This document shows positions 1-11,784 of a stretch of DNA of 64,000 bases, piece by piece; position 1 is the stretch's first letter, and the number at the start of each line of letters is the position of its first letter. The stretch is from Saxidomus purpurata. Its lineage: Eukaryota > Mollusca > Bivalvia > Venerida > Veneridae. The position numbers and the translations under genes were made by a program. The notes under the pieces are model-generated. The model was not told where the DNA came from. It did no database searches and was given only the letters and a program-made list of their open reading frames with translations. The DNA is taken from NCBI GenBank assembly GCA_022818135.1, contig JAFMSR010000012.1, forward strand, positions 8,888,486 through 8,952,485, given 5' to 3'.

Positions 1-296
1 GATAAAACGAGAAATGCAGTTTTATCAAATCATAAAACATTATCATGTTCTGGTAATATTGTGACACATTACGGTTGGTCAAGGTTATGTTTTATGATTC
101 CCTAAGTAAACTTGTTGAAATTAATGGTCATACTTACAAACTTCTAAAATAAAATATGATCTCATTTTATTTACAAATATCTCGCCTCAACCACTCATGC
201 GTCCTTGTAACACATTTCCACGGACATTATCAATATTTTAGGCCCATCAACGAAATCTTTTGGATTTCCGTTGTAATTAGAAAATCAGATTTTATT
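1..296. other. Intergenic sequence, nothing recognised
   Basis: AT-rich sequence without a supported gene, repeat or RNA. The open frames here overlap each other on both strands and have no recognisable protein content. Confidence 0.5.
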
Positions 297-452
297 TTAA
301 CTCGAACCAATCTTGTCGACAAAAGAAGCTGCCGTTGTGACCACCGAGCTGGCAGGCTGATCAACTTTATGATCTTCGGTTGGCGCCATTTCAATGACCA
401 CCCCTTTGAACAAAGAATGGTACTGCTCAATCTGAATGATGGACAAGTCCAT
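297..452 (-). CDS. Possible small ORF or 3' terminal exon, unknown
   Basis: A 51-codon minus-strand frame from an ATG at 452-450 to a TAA at 299-297. Its composition is more protein-like than its surroundings (it begins MDLSIIQIEQ and contains APTEDHKVDQPASS), and GC content is locally higher. The frame stays open a little upstream of the ATG, so it could be the last exon of a gene or the remains of one. It lies downstream of the alpha-kinase gene on the same strand, but I see no similarity to that gene. I do not recognise the protein, and chance is a real alternative. Confidence 0.25.
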   Translation of the reverse strand: MDLSIIQIEQYHSLFKGVVIEMAPTEDHKVDQPASSVVTTAASFVDKIGSS

Positions 453-2215
453 TAAAGCAAGTAGCAGGGTCAGGGTGTTAAAGCTTTAAGGACTTACTAA
501 GTAATTCTCAAGGCATTAGATTTGTATTGGCGTCTCATACAGAGTACATGTAGGGACTGGATTGCTAGGTTTTTTACGCAAGTATCTTCTTATTTTACAA
601 AACGGACAGTACTGTGAGTCATGTATTTCATTAAATGATTTTACGTATACTTACGGAAAGCTTATATATCCATAATGATTATTAGTACTGTTTTGCTATT
701 CAAATGGTTAAATGATACTGTTATAGTATAAGTAATTGTAACTCAAACACTTTTCTTTACAGAAGTGCAAGAGTTTTCTTCCAGCTGGATAGCCCCAGCA
801 TATTCACCAAGAACGTTTGAGCCGTTGTCTATGTAGATTTCAATGCCGGGTGAAGAAACTTTAGGTCAGATACTCCTATTGTTTTCCCCATTGACTTACA
901 TTATAAATCTAGTCAAAAGGTGACCCTGTATCATACCCACCTATAGAGTGTTGACCAATAAAATTAATTTTTTCGAACAGATTAGTTTCTCAGACACCAG
1001 AAAATGCTGTTTTTATACGGGCTTAACCAACCCAGTTTTTTACAATTTCGCAAGGGAGACAACCATCCCACTCAGTCAGGTGAGATTTAGGGGTCTGAAC
1101 CGCATGTGTACACCTTCTATTCATATGGCGATTTCAGTGTTATTTATTATGATAATCCAGTCCTAAAATATTCATTCGCGTGCAGAAGACATTGCATTTT
1201 ATTTTCCAAATGACTATTTTTCATTTGTAAACACAACCTTTTCTACCAATCAGGTAATGCCTCATTTAATCTTACGGTTTTCCCTGTACTTTTTTCAACC
1301 AATCCCTGAGCCGGACTGCAATAGGATCATCTGACCATTAGAAACAAACGTCTACTTCCATTCGTTATCATACTTGCAAATTATCTCGTCATTTGGACAC
1401 TGTAAATCACAATAATCTTATCACCAGTGTTTATAGACAGTGTAAACACTTGTTTATGTAAACATTTACAACGCTTTTATCGCCAAACACATGCAGAAAC
1501 AAGTCAATGATTATTCATGTTTTATTGATAAATAATACAACGATGTCAACACTGTAAACCTGTAAATTCATCGTGACCTGAGTCACAGTTTTATATGTAA
1601 AAAATACTGCTTGACCTTTTAGTGTCCTTGAAGCAATAACAATACAAACAATGAACACTTTATAGAAATGTAAATATTACAATCAACGCACATTCAGACA
1701 AACCTCATTTTGTTTTTGAAATTTTAAAGATAAGACCATTGTAAAAGTTGATCATAGTACATACTTATCGTACAGATCGTTTAAGAATTTCAACAGAAAA
1801 TACACGTTGTATGAAAAGAATATGCTACAATGTCAACATATCTCGTGTACATAATAAACACCCTTCAAAGTTCAAGCTATTTCAAAGCTTTTGTTGGCAA
1901 TTTCAAACTTTCCTTTTCAACATTCCAAGAAGCATTTCCCTCGGTCTTCGTCCGACCCCCTTTGACACACTGTATGCCCATCGGTCTGTGTTCGACTTCC
2001 TCAGACACACCGCAGTATTTCCATCGTTCTTCCCTTGGCTTCCATGGACAGTGGAACTAATTTCCATCATGTTTCATCAGATTCCACACGTACCAAGTAT
2101 TTCTATAGCTTTTCGTTCAATTTCTAGGGTATTTCCGTCGCTCAATTTCCTCAGGGCATATAGAATTTCCGTCGTTCTGAATCTGACTTTGGTGCTCAGT
2201 GCTGTCGTAAAGTAC
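453..2215. other. Intergenic sequence, nothing recognised
   Basis: AT-rich and non-repetitive by eye. The long open frame at 1748-2272 is low-complexity Phe/Ser-rich translation and overlaps the end of a real gene on the other strand, so it is not called. Confidence 0.5.
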
Positions 2216-2758
2216 TCAAAGTATTCCAAACACCGACGGTGTCATCGCTGGAGCGGAAGCTTGGACTGGTAAACCTGGTGCAACTAATGAAGTTTTAGCC
2301 CCAGTGACTTGGTCTGAATCAAAACAATTGAAAACAACTTTTTGTGTTAATTGTTCTGGTCGAAGAAAGTTGTCACATACCTTGCTGCAAACATGGCTGC
2401 GGAAAAAGTCCATTATTCCAGATGGGCCTCTGTCTTTGTAACCGTAGACCTGGTATCTAGAATGTATCGTAGGATTAGTCAGGGTAAAGTGTCCGCTATG
2501 CTTGTCCTGAACACCTTTCAGACCACAGATTACAAAATTTCCGGCAGATTTTTCATAAGTGTAATGACAAAAGGCATCCAGAATTTCTGAAGTGTTAGAC
2601 ATGTTTTTGCCTCTTCTTGTAATGAAAGCTCTAAAGTCACCCCGGAGCCGTTCCTCAAATATGAGCTCTTCGTCTTTTCTAAACACAATTCGGTACACAT
2701 ATCTGGTAAATAGAGCCCTGTCATCTATTATTGTGTGTGCTGGCTGGACAAAACATAT
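2216..2758 (-). CDS. Alpha-kinase gene 1, exon 3 (core and zinc site)
   Basis: 180 codons plus TGA at 2218-2216, after a TATTTTAG acceptor. It begins ICFVQPAHTI and contains GLKGV, LTNPTIHS and FFRSHVCSKVC, which define the alpha-kinase C-lobe. Confidence 0.85.
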   Translation of the reverse strand: MCFVQPAHTIIDDRALFTRYVYRIVFRKDEELIFEERLRGDFRAFITRRGKNMSNTSEILDAFCHYTYEKSAGNFVICGLKGVQDKHSGHFTLTNPTIHSRYQVYGYKDRGPSGIMDFFRSHVCSKVCDNFLRPEQLTQKVVFNCFDSDQVTGAKTSLVAPGLPVQASAPAMTPSVFGIL

Positions 2759-3748
2759 CTAAAATATATGCAAAACACAACACTATAGACGTTGTAATAA
2801 TATGTTGGCGGCAACATATACTGAACATTACTGTTATTAACTGATAATTGAGACATTCTCATCGCTTTAAAAGTCGTTCTGATGTAAAAAAAAAAACATA
2901 AAACCAAAAAAAATTAGACATTCTCCGCAGGCCATACAGTAGACCCATAACAAAAAGTTCCACCTAAGACCTCAGAATATTCATCATAAAAATACATCAA
3001 GAATTTGGATTAAAAGTTAGCAAAACTGAAGCCGAATATACCACCCGAGTAATGAAGACGAAAAAAACAGAAGACCGTTTTTGTCTTACTTATTCCACTT
3101 CTAAGAATACATGTACAAAAATCGTTAAATGGGAAACTTACTTGAAGTCTCATTTTTTGACATTTATTCTGCATCATCTTGTTGAAAGGCTGTGCCATTT
3201 CTGTTGCTGTTTGTGAGCATGTCATGTAGTCATTGCAGCTGCTTGTCACGTGTGAGCCAGGGAAGGTTTTCACCACCACCGATTCATTACGGTCTGTAGA
3301 AAAACTTGTCGCTGTACCCTGTTTATATAAGAAAATTATTTGATAATAACAATAATTATAATAATTATAAAAAAAAGTTAATACTAATGATGATGATAAT
3401 GATGATTATGAAATCCTCAACAATTGTAATCCTCACATTCATCATCACAAAATCACAAAACAGTATCAGCATGAAAATAATAATAATAATATACACAATG
3501 TCAAAGAAATATTGTAATAATATATTGTTTTGTTGTCCAAGTTTTTCAGCTACATAGATCACAAAAATGTTCACTGACAATATCTCTAAATCACAGTGAG
3601 AAACTGCAATAAAATTTACATTTACCGGAAAAACTTTTAAGTTTCTTCCGACGAACTTTGGCCGAAGACGAAATGAGACACGATAGTTCAACTTTTTGTA
3701 CAGACAACTGAGGGTAGAGTTTTCGAACAAAATTGTTGCCATATTCAT
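2216..3748 (-). CDS. Alpha-kinase domain protein 1, predicted pseudokinase (three exons)
   Basis: Three exons (3748-3626, 3318-3142, 2758-2216), all joined in phase 0, encode about 280 residues, essentially one alpha-kinase domain of the MHCK/EF2K/TRPM7/ALPK fold. Visible landmarks in order are the N-lobe strand with lysine VVVKTF, a helix TATEMAQPFN, strand LDAFCHYTYEKS, core GLKGV, LTNPTIHS, and the glycine-rich and zinc motif GIMDFFRSHVCSKVC. In active family members the core reads D-[LI]-Q-G and LTDP. Here it is GLKG and LTNP, so the acidic residues and the glutamine used in catalysis are replaced. The lysine and the zinc-site His/Cys are kept. The start is the ATG at 3748; the ATG at 3742 is also possible. 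The tail after the domain is short and Pro/Ala-rich. A related gene on the same strand lies at 9452-11140. Catalytic loss is inferred, not tested. Confidence 0.8.
3142..3318 (-). CDS. Alpha-kinase gene 1, exon 2 (N-lobe)
   Basis: 59 codons between a TAAACAG acceptor and a GTAAGT donor, phase 0 at both ends. It carries the conserved N-lobe lysine in SVVVKTF and the following helix with MAQPFN. Confidence 0.8.
3626..3748 (-). CDS. Alpha-kinase gene 1, exon 1
   Basis: Encodes MNMATILFENSTLS and continues to KVFP, ending at a GTAAAT donor (complement of 3625-3620) in phase 0. The ENST and RVSF stretches match ENST and RASF in exon 1 of the second alpha-kinase gene, which supports both first exons. 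Confidence 0.65.
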
Positions 3749-5341
3749 TCTATACAAACCAAAGTTTCATTTAGTAGCTATAAAACAGCTTTGGAAACAG
3801 TAAAGATCGAACTTTCATTTTATACCGCCAAACAACTGATAAAAAACCCATTCTTCCCTGTCTAAAAATAACATGAGCTCATGCAACTTGTTTTGAATTG
3901 AATTTCAAGAACAAACAAAAAGTTGAAATACTTGACCTGAAGCGATCAGTCAAGTAATATGCATTCCATGATCAGTGAAAAAGTGCAGAAATGTTATCTG
4001 AATATATGTGTAAAAATAATGATATCACTTTGCCCTTCTTTGTATTAATGAAATAAGATATGCACGTGAATTTAAATCACATGCCAGTATTTCTTGATTC
4101 TATACTTTTCTTTAAATTGTCCAACAAAAAAAAAAAAAAGTTGTTTGGAACTCCTGTATAAAAAAACTGGTTTTGATGTTTTTCTCTCATTTTCGCTAGA
4201 CATGAGAAACCTTGATTAAATAATAAAACTAATAGTAAAAGAGTAACACGTATAGAGGTCGTATAACTCTTGGCTGTTTGAAAAGAACAAAAAGAAATGA
4301 ATTATATTGATAATAGCAATAATTGTAAATAATGGTATCTACTACGTAGAAACATCTTACTTGTTGATTCCGAAAATAAAACGGAAACCCCGTAAAAAGC
4401 CTTTTCCTAATTCATAGAAAACCTCCACGTAGCGATCACACCATATCAAAATATTTCAGTATCTACGGAAATATATATTTACAATTCTTATTTCACACTA
4501 AACTTATCTTTAACCTTAAGCTATTTATTGGATCAGGTTAGATTTAAATCATATCGTACATATACATACAGTCACGTGTTAAACAAATTATAGGGTAAAA
4601 CCGAAATAAGAGAATAATTCACCGCCGTCTTTTGAAACAAACTTTGTCTATTCTTAAATATAACGCATTCACTGATAACATTCAATATCTCGTAAGACAA
4701 TATCAAGGTAAAAGAAGATCTAAATAAGCAGAACGTCCGTCAATGCAATTGCATTTACATGTTTGACCATGTAATCGAACTGCCATCAAACTGCCAGAGA
4801 AAGATCTGGGTTAATGGGAGACTCTAGTGGGTTCTTAATATTCTCCCTATTTGATAAAGTCCAAGATATAAAATAACAAGTTGGTCTATCAGTTTAAATC
4901 CTCTGACTTTATCGTTGTTTCTTATGTAGGAGTCTATATTACTTCCTGTAATATCTTTCGGTCTGTCAAGAATTGCACACTTAGGTATTAAAAGAACTTC
5001 TTGCCAAATTAATTATTTCATCTTATTTTCATGGTTGCAAATATTTCAGTTTACTCTTTCCCACATAGCACAAACAAAACATCGATAAAAACAGAGTAAA
5101 ATAAATGAAAGGACATACTTCCGGTGAGAAAGGGAGACAACTGACTACAGTCTTAAATTATATGACGTTTTGTTTTTGCATTTAAAGACCATTCACAACT
5201 GTAACCAAAACTAAATGTATGCTAATAATTGACAAAGAAGTTCGGTTTTTATAATATTGTAATGTTAACCAGTTTCTACGTCTGTATATAATCTCTAGTT
5301 TGGTGTGGACAGTCGACGGCAATTTCTTGGAGTTGACTTAC
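3749..5341. other. Intergenic sequence upstream of alpha-kinase gene 1
   Basis: AT-rich sequence with a short poly-A run near 4125. It probably contains the promoter of the minus-strand gene, but no element could be defined. Confidence 0.4.
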
Positions 5342-6003
5342 TGATGGCCGGACAATATTTTCGAAATATGCAGGAAAATGTATAACTTACGAAGCCTTTA
5401 TATTTCTCGAATAAACATTGACTATTGTTTATTAATGTCAAGTATTTAGAACTAAACTTAATTCTATGTAGATTTGTTACACTAAAGATTTTACTGGTTA
5501 AATAGACGAAGTTGAATTTATGTGTAATGTGCTCCTAGAACAGGATGCTATAACTCTATGTCTTCTGTTTTATTTTGCCAGTTGTATATTACATTGCTGC
5601 CTGTTCATATGCTCTGCTAAGTTCTCAAAGTCCTCGATTCTCCAGGAAAACCTTGTTGAACTATAACGTATGTTAGTTATTAATAATGTTAGTATGAACT
5701 TTAGATCTGTTAGAACTTTTATACTAAATTTATTGTATAATAATGATTTCTTCGATGTCTCCTGGCCGAAAAAAACAGTCAAATGTGAAATAAGCTCGCG
5801 TTCAATGCGAACGAGTTCATAGTACTTTATATTCCCCGCGCCAAAACATGTGTCCTACTATTCCTCTTTTCAAGAGTCAAGGCTTTAATATTAATACCTT
5901 CTCCATGCATATCAGAATCTAGATTTCATCAAATTATGGACACTGTTTCCACAATTTCTTTTCATTGGAAACCAGCAGGATGTTTCCTGTTGTTACGATG
6001 TAG
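5342..6003. repeat. Non-coding segmental duplication, copy A
   Basis: This stretch aligns in the same orientation, with many substitutions and indels, to 6730-7403. Shared landmarks in order include the TTGACTATTGTTTA(T/C)TAATG block, GACGAAGTTGAA, TGTTCATATGC, TGTCCTAC, CACAATTTCTTTTC versus CACAATTTTCTTTTC, and TTTC(C/A)TGTTGTTAC. It is an old tandem duplication between the two alpha-kinase genes. Confidence 0.6.
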
Positions 6004-6729
6004 CTCTCCGCCGCAAAAGAAGAAGGGAAAATAGTTCTCAAGAGTATTTGTTAAAGTGTCCTTCGGCTTAGTCTGGCTAAAAAAAGTCATGCTTGTCTAT
6101 AAGCCTAAATACAACTATTGACCTAGATATAGTGATACTACCGTCATACCTATATTCGATTAATAAAGGAACTACAAAAACATTATTTTTAAGTAACAGG
6201 TGGCCGCCAAATCAAACAGAACATGCCAAATTTTGTTGCTTGAAATAATCTAAATACTAAAAAAAATAAATCTATAATAACCGTGACATGCTGACGTTTA
6301 CCCTGAGGACTCAGCCAGGAAATTGCTTTTAACTTGTCACTCGTATATATACAGCAGAAAAATTTTTTTTTGCCATGATACGCACAATTAGTACCTTTGT
6401 TCTTGGCCATGTCATATGTTTCCTTGACCTGGAAGAAGTAATACTATTGAGGTTCCAACATATGTAGATAATAAAATCAAATAAAACTGTGGCTAGTATG
6501 CACTGAACAGCCACAAACACTATGATATGCAGCTTTAGCTTTAAAATTTTTACAATATACAGACAAAGTTAAATAAAAATGTGAATGATAATAAGTGACA
6601 AACACCTCAGATGTCACAAGAGTACCTCATATTACAATATTTTCAGAGCTCTCGACAATCTGTGAATACTGTCGAACCGACATGTGCACCATATGTATTA
6701 GATTGTATGATGGCATGTTTATTATTTAT
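6004..6729. other. Spacer between the duplicated segments
   Basis: Unique AT-rich sequence. The two overlapping minus-strand frames here have no recognisable content and were not called. Confidence 0.4.
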
Positions 6730-7403
6730 TATATTTCCGACCCAATATTTCTGAAATATACAGGTATATGTATTACATTTTTACGAAGCAGAAGTCTGAA
6801 AATACATTGACTATTGTTTACTAATGTCAAGGATTAATCTAGTATTGTATGTATGCTTAAGTGTACATGTACGATTTGACTGGTGAAGTTGACGAAGTTG
6901 AATGTTGAATGTGCGCCTGACAGTCAGTGGTAACTTTTTCTTTTTTCTTTGTTATTTTGCCATTGTTTATTATATTTTACTGATTTGTTCATATGCGATT
7001 CAGCAAAGATTAAACGTTAAAGTGATCGAATTTGTTTTGCTGTGTATCAATATATCTCCAAGTAAAAACAAAAGTTTACAAACTTTTGGAAAACCCCTCA
7101 TAAATCTGTTACGAAACATCTTAAATTTATTGTAAAAATGGTGCATCGAATATCTCCTCAGAAAAAAAAACATGAATATCAATGTCAAATAATATGAACA
7201 TAGGCAGACGAGTACATAGTACTTGGTATTTTGTGCAAAGTTTTTCATGTGTCCTACAATGTCCTTGCTTTTCAAGTGTATGTTTTGTATAAGAATTAAT
7301 ATCATTTCACAATGCATATGTATCTGTATAACTATGTATAATTATTGACTCCCCACAATTTTCTTTTCTTTGTAATATTTCGAATGTTTCATGTTGTTAC
7401 TAT
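6730..7403. repeat. Non-coding segmental duplication, copy B
   Basis: Partner of 5342-6003, same orientation and diverged. It lies on the side nearer to alpha-kinase gene 2, consistent with duplication of a gene plus flank unit. Confidence 0.6.
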
Positions 7404-7755
7404 GTAACCTAATTGAAAAAATTAAGAATTTATCATCTTAAATTATCTATTTTATCATCATTCCAGATCAACATTTTACTTTTATGTTACGCAGTCGGCT
7501 CATTATACAAAAATAGCTTAGGCGAATTTAGCGTAAAGTCAAAAGTTTCAGTGACGATGACTTGATTTTGTATCTGAAATGTCCAGCTTTGTGTCAAAAA
7601 AATTCTTATATTCACAAAACATCTTCAAATACGTTATTTGCCATGTTAACTGTCTTGGTTGGTGTGATAAATGTTTAATTTATACTAATTTATTTATTCT
7701 CGATTGCGAAACAAGTTCTTACAAGTTAGATTAAACGCTCTCGAGACTCATTCAA

Positions 7756-7757
<2 letters not shown>

Positions 7758-7807
<50 letters not shown>
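7758..7807. repeat. (GA)n microsatellite
   Basis: Uninterrupted GA dinucleotide run of about 50 bases. Frames reading through it give Arg-Glu or Ser-Leu repeats and are artefacts. Confidence 0.95.
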
Positions 7808-7809
<2 letters not shown>

Positions 7810-9420
7810 TGATTCTTCAGTCAAGGTATTAGTTTTGGATTCCTGGGCAGCTGTTGTAACATTATTGAGGCAACTACGTTCAATGTTGTGTAACATTCTC
7901 CAAAACACACTTTACGTACTGATACGACTATGTAATTCAAAACTGTAGATGTTGTTCTAAATTGGTGCTGGTAATAGTAATACATGGAATATCCGTTAGT
8001 TTGTTGAACCCAAAGTTGGTTTTAGAAGTCAAGGTGTGTTGACGATAGTTACAGGCGGGCTACCATGCGGGAGATATGCGACCAGATTGTTTAAAGTTAT
8101 AGAATTGTATATTGTACAATACCAGAACAACTTCACATGAAGGAATTTAGTATCGGATGATTTCCATGGGCACTAATAGACATGCTGTTACACGTTTGCT
8201 GCTTTTGTGTGCATCTTGAAGTTTTTTTTGTACAAATGGTACATACTTTTGAAGGAAATTCAAATAGAAATTGAACATGGAACTGTGATTTCAAATTTTG
8301 CTACTACAAACTATGTTATGAGTAACATAGCCAGGCTGGTTCATTCTGGATCACACGTCGTATATTCAGGCCAAGCCCCGTGTTTATAAAAGTTTCTTGA
8401 GCACATTCTCTTGCTCAAAACGGAATTATACCCAGGTAATATGAAGTCAGGTCAAGTTAAATTTTACAAGGTCAGGCTATATACAAATCACGAGAAGGTC
8501 TGTTTTTGATCTTTATTTTAAACGTGACTGACTGTAAATCTTGACTTGATATTACTTGAGCATGATTTTGTGCTGGCTTGTGCTCAAGAAACATTAATAA
8601 ACATGAACCCGGAAAGTCGATAGCTTGGGGGCCTAGGTATCAGTTCTTACTGATTTTCTTGTCGCTTTTAATATTACATTTATTTAAAATTCACGTGAAA
8701 GAATGAAATTAACTAGGGATTTTGTTCATCCAATTTTTAATTATAACCACCGGAAACATAAAAATATTAGCCACTTGAATTATAAAGAAAGAAAATTATA
8801 CAATTGAAAAATAAATAGACAAAAGAGAGTGATAACTTCTTTTATACTAAACAATTGCAACTACATTACTTTGCAAAGATGCTAAATCAGCACAGCAATG
8901 TGTTCATAATAACATGTAGTGCGTTATAAATACTTGACATATCAAAAGATTAATTTACAAAACCATTTATCGTAGTACAAACAATAATCTGATATCAATA
9001 ATTGTAAATTATATTTACATTTGTCTCTATCTAGATACAAAATTAATATAAAATAAGAAATGCTAGTAATTTTCCGCTACCTTCCTTTACTTGTCACACG
9101 TCAAAGTACAATACATTCTGACTTTCAGCTTGTGTATCTATCCTTTGTATGTATCATGTAAGGTTTTCTTCACTTTTATAATTTTAGATCCCCTGTACAA
9201 GATCAGTGTAGACTCACCCCCGTTTTCATATAAGTGGATTCCTACCGTTTGCTTGAACAGACACACATGGTATGGATCTCCCTTTAACGTGGAGCTGAGC
9301 GAAGCCAAATTCCGACTTTTTCAAGGCAAGATTTATGCCGGATACGGGCATCTTGGTTGAATACCGACCACCTTCAGCAATGCTTAGTGCAAAATATGAA
9401 CTGCAAGGATATTGCAGACT

Positions 9421-9448
9421 ATGATCTGTATGACTGAATACAGATCAT
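9421..9448 (-). terminator. Perfect hairpin in the 3' flank of alpha-kinase gene 2
   Basis: The arms ATGATCTGTAT and ATACAGATCAT are exact reverse complements (11 bp) with a 6-nt loop. On the minus strand it starts three bases after the TGA. A role in the 3' UTR, such as RNA stability, is possible. The type label is only the nearest available, since bacterial-style termination is not implied. Confidence 0.35.
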
Positions 9449-9451
9449 GCC

Positions 9452-9886
9452 TCAGTATTCCTCAGAGCCTCTTTCAATATCAGATGTGGCTGTAAATAAT
9501 TGGCAAAAGCGGTTACATTTATGGTTGTCCCGGAAGTCATATATCCCTGCGTCTCGTTTGTCCTTTGAACCAAATCTTCCATTTATAGAATGTATAGTTG
9601 GATTTGTCAATGTAAATTCAGAATGATTTGCTTTTCCAATTCCTTTCAGACCACGTACTACCAATGAACCACCAGACTCTTGAAATGTAAAATGACAGAA
9701 TGCTTCTAACACCGCAATGTCCGTGTCATTTTGTAAGGATTCACATCTGTTTGAAATAAAGTGCACGAAGTCGCCATGCAGGCGTTCTTCAAGTATTACT
9801 GCCTCTTCTTTCTTGAACTTCTTGTAGAATTTTGTTAGCGTGGCTCTTTGGTCAATAGCTGTTCTGGCCGGCTCTATGAACCGAAC
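9452..9886 (-). CDS. Alpha-kinase gene 2, exon 3 (core and zinc site)
   Basis: 144 codons plus TGA at 9454-9452, after a CATTTTCAG acceptor. It begins VRFIEPART and carries GLKGIG, LTNPTIHS and NHKCNRFC. Confidence 0.85.
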   Translation of the reverse strand, partial: VRFIEPARTAIDQRATLTKFYKKFKKEEAVILEERLHGDFVHFISNRCESLQNDTDIAVLEAFCHFTFQESGGSLVVRGLKGIGKANHSEFTLTNPTIHSINGRFGSKDKRDAGIYDFRDNHKCNRFCQLFTATSDIERGSEEY

Positions 9887-11140
9887 CTGAAAATGAGAAA
9901 TATGTCAAAATTAACCCCTATTGTGAGGGTATAAAATACAAAATTTCATTTATAGGGATAACATAGTTTGAGAACTAAGCCCGGACAACCTGTTGACGTA
10001 AATTGTTACAAAATCCGAAAACAACAATGTCATTATATTGACACATCGTTCTTATACAATGAGGTACAACATGCTTTAAACGCACGAAGTTATAAGCAAT
10101 AAGTTCGGTGCATTATTCGATGACAGAATGTTAACATGTTAAGTTTAGAACTAACAATGTATTTTCTATGTGAAAATTTCGTTCATAACAGCAATGATGT
10201 AAAACCCTGTGTTCTTAATATGCTTAAGACTACGGAGGTATATTTTAGAACCAACCTTGACACCAAATCCACGGATTGTTTTGTTGAAGCGTTGCGCCAT
10301 ATTCCGTGCGGTTTCATTGCATGTCAGATATGTTTCAAAATCTTTCGACGATGCGCTGTAATTCTTAATTGCTTTGACAACAACATCCTTAGAATTTAAT
10401 TCCTTGAAGCAGAATCCTTTACCCTGAAAAAGTAAGCCAAACATGATATTTGTACAGAAAGTTGCATCATATCTGTGAGCATACACGTTTAGTTAAAACT
10501 TCTTTCTTTAAAATTCACATAAAAAGATTTCATTTAAGTCTATATTAAGAATGTGTCTTTCATCAAAGTGATAACAAAGTTTTAAGAGAAAATTATCGAC
10601 ATTATGTTTGATAACAGTACGAAATTTTGCTTCGTGTAAATACTTGACACACCATTGAAAATTTACTAGATGAAGCATGTAATGAGATCAAATGTACACT
10701 TAGTTACGTGTACTTTACCAAATATACAACAATATAATTTCAAGCTTGTAAGATGGATCTATATGCTAAAGAGTCGTTACGCCAGTAAGTGTACTGTTAA
10801 CTTAAAGTGTAAGTGAAAAGTCCGAATATGTGATGACTATTATGTCGGAAAATTTTATAGATCAACAACGTTTAGTTAGCCGGTTCTATGCTTAAAATTA
10901 TCAATTCAACGTTAAATGCCGGGGCGAACATGTGTAAGTCAGGTCACATTGAATGTTGTTGAATAATTCTTAATTTTCTTTCAGGTCACTAACCTTAAAG
11001 ACAAGCAAATGCTCTCCCGTGACAGGCATTATTTCAAAGGACGCTCTACATGTATTTTTCTTTTTTTTACAATTTTGTTTTCTTTCTGAGAGAGTCCAAA
11101 TAGCAGGAAAAGTTGAATTTTCAACAATTTTATCAAACAT
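9452..11140 (-). CDS. Alpha-kinase domain protein 2, predicted pseudokinase (three exons)
   Basis: Three exons (11140-10994, 10423-10256, 9886-9452), joined in phase 0, encode 249 residues. The exon layout and sequence follow the gene at 2216-3748. Landmarks are ENST near the N-terminus, the N-lobe lysine in DVVVKAIKN, helix NMAQRFN, strand LEAFCHFTFQES, core RGLKGIG, LTNPTIHS, and the zinc motif FRDNHKCNRFC. As in its neighbour, the D-[LI]-Q-G catalytic core is replaced by GLKG, and LTDP by LTNP. The zinc His/Cys and the lysine are present. The start is the ATG at 11140, the first in the open frame before the donor at 10993. The protein stops soon after the domain, without the C-terminal tail of copy 1. 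The two genes probably arose by tandem duplication. Binding or scaffold roles are speculation. Confidence 0.8.
10256..10423 (-). CDS. Alpha-kinase gene 2, exon 2 (N-lobe)
   Basis: 56 codons starting GKGFCFKE after a CCCTTTTTCAG-type acceptor, with the conserved lysine in VVVKAI and helix MAQRFN. It ends GVK before a GTTGGT donor, phase 0. Confidence 0.8.
10994..11140 (-). CDS. Alpha-kinase gene 2, exon 1
   Basis: 49 codons beginning MFDKIVENST, with a basic KKKK stretch and RASFEI, ending at AAG before a GTTAGT donor in phase 0. Its ENST and RASF motifs match exon 1 of the first copy. Confidence 0.65.
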
Positions 11141-11784
11141 ATTTCCTTGTTTAAAATAGTTTTCACAGTAATAGTGAGTTTACTAAATGGCAACGAAATG
11201 TTAAAGTCTTTAAACTTGAAAAATGTATTTTGTTATCATTAGAAACAGGTATAATAAAACAACCAACCAATAAATCTTCTTATATCCATTTCTTTTTGCG
11301 TTGTTCGTCTGTCATTTTTTAACGGAAAGCGGGATTCCCATTACCTCATCACCATGGCGGTTGCATTTCCGGCATGTGTACGCTCTTTAGATCACAAGAT
11401 ACATAGCTGTCGGTATTTTTAGATAACTTTGTTTGCACATAACTTGCTGTGGAAAACCAAGGAAAATAATGATTTTCGCTCTCACCATTAAAATTACCTT
11501 CTGTGGTTTAGTACATTTTGTAATATTCGATTGAAGTTCATCGGTGCATAAAGTAGTACACTGTGACGATTGTTTTGCCAGTGTTTGCCGACCGGCTTGA
11601 TTAGTGAAAGCATACATGATGCATAACGTATTGTGTTATATTGACACCTAACACTATTTAAACTATTCAATTTTGTAGCTTTTGACACATATGACATACA
11701 GATCAAATTCAAAAACGTTAAGCATTTACAATTACTGTAAATATGGCCTTATCATCTTCGTAGAAAGCTTACAGATGCTATGTC
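11141..11784. other. Intergenic sequence upstream of alpha-kinase gene 2
   Basis: AT-rich. It may contain the minus-strand promoter, but no element could be defined. The two overlapping minus frames near 11.4-11.7 kb look like chance. Confidence 0.4.

Larger units (their letters stand above)
7404..9451. other. Intergenic sequence with a (GA)n microsatellite
   Basis: No gene was recognised. A (GA)n tract occupies about 7758-7807. A perfect 11-bp-stem hairpin lies at 9421-9448, just past the stop codon of the minus-strand alpha-kinase gene. Confidence 0.5.

Noticed and set aside
1748..2272. 174-codon plus-strand frame
   Set aside because: Composition is Phe/Ser/Arg-rich without motifs, and it overlaps the 3' end of the well-supported alpha-kinase exon on the other strand.
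7726..7948. Open frames with Arg-Glu or Ser-Leu repeats
   Set aside because: They only read through the (GA)n microsatellite.
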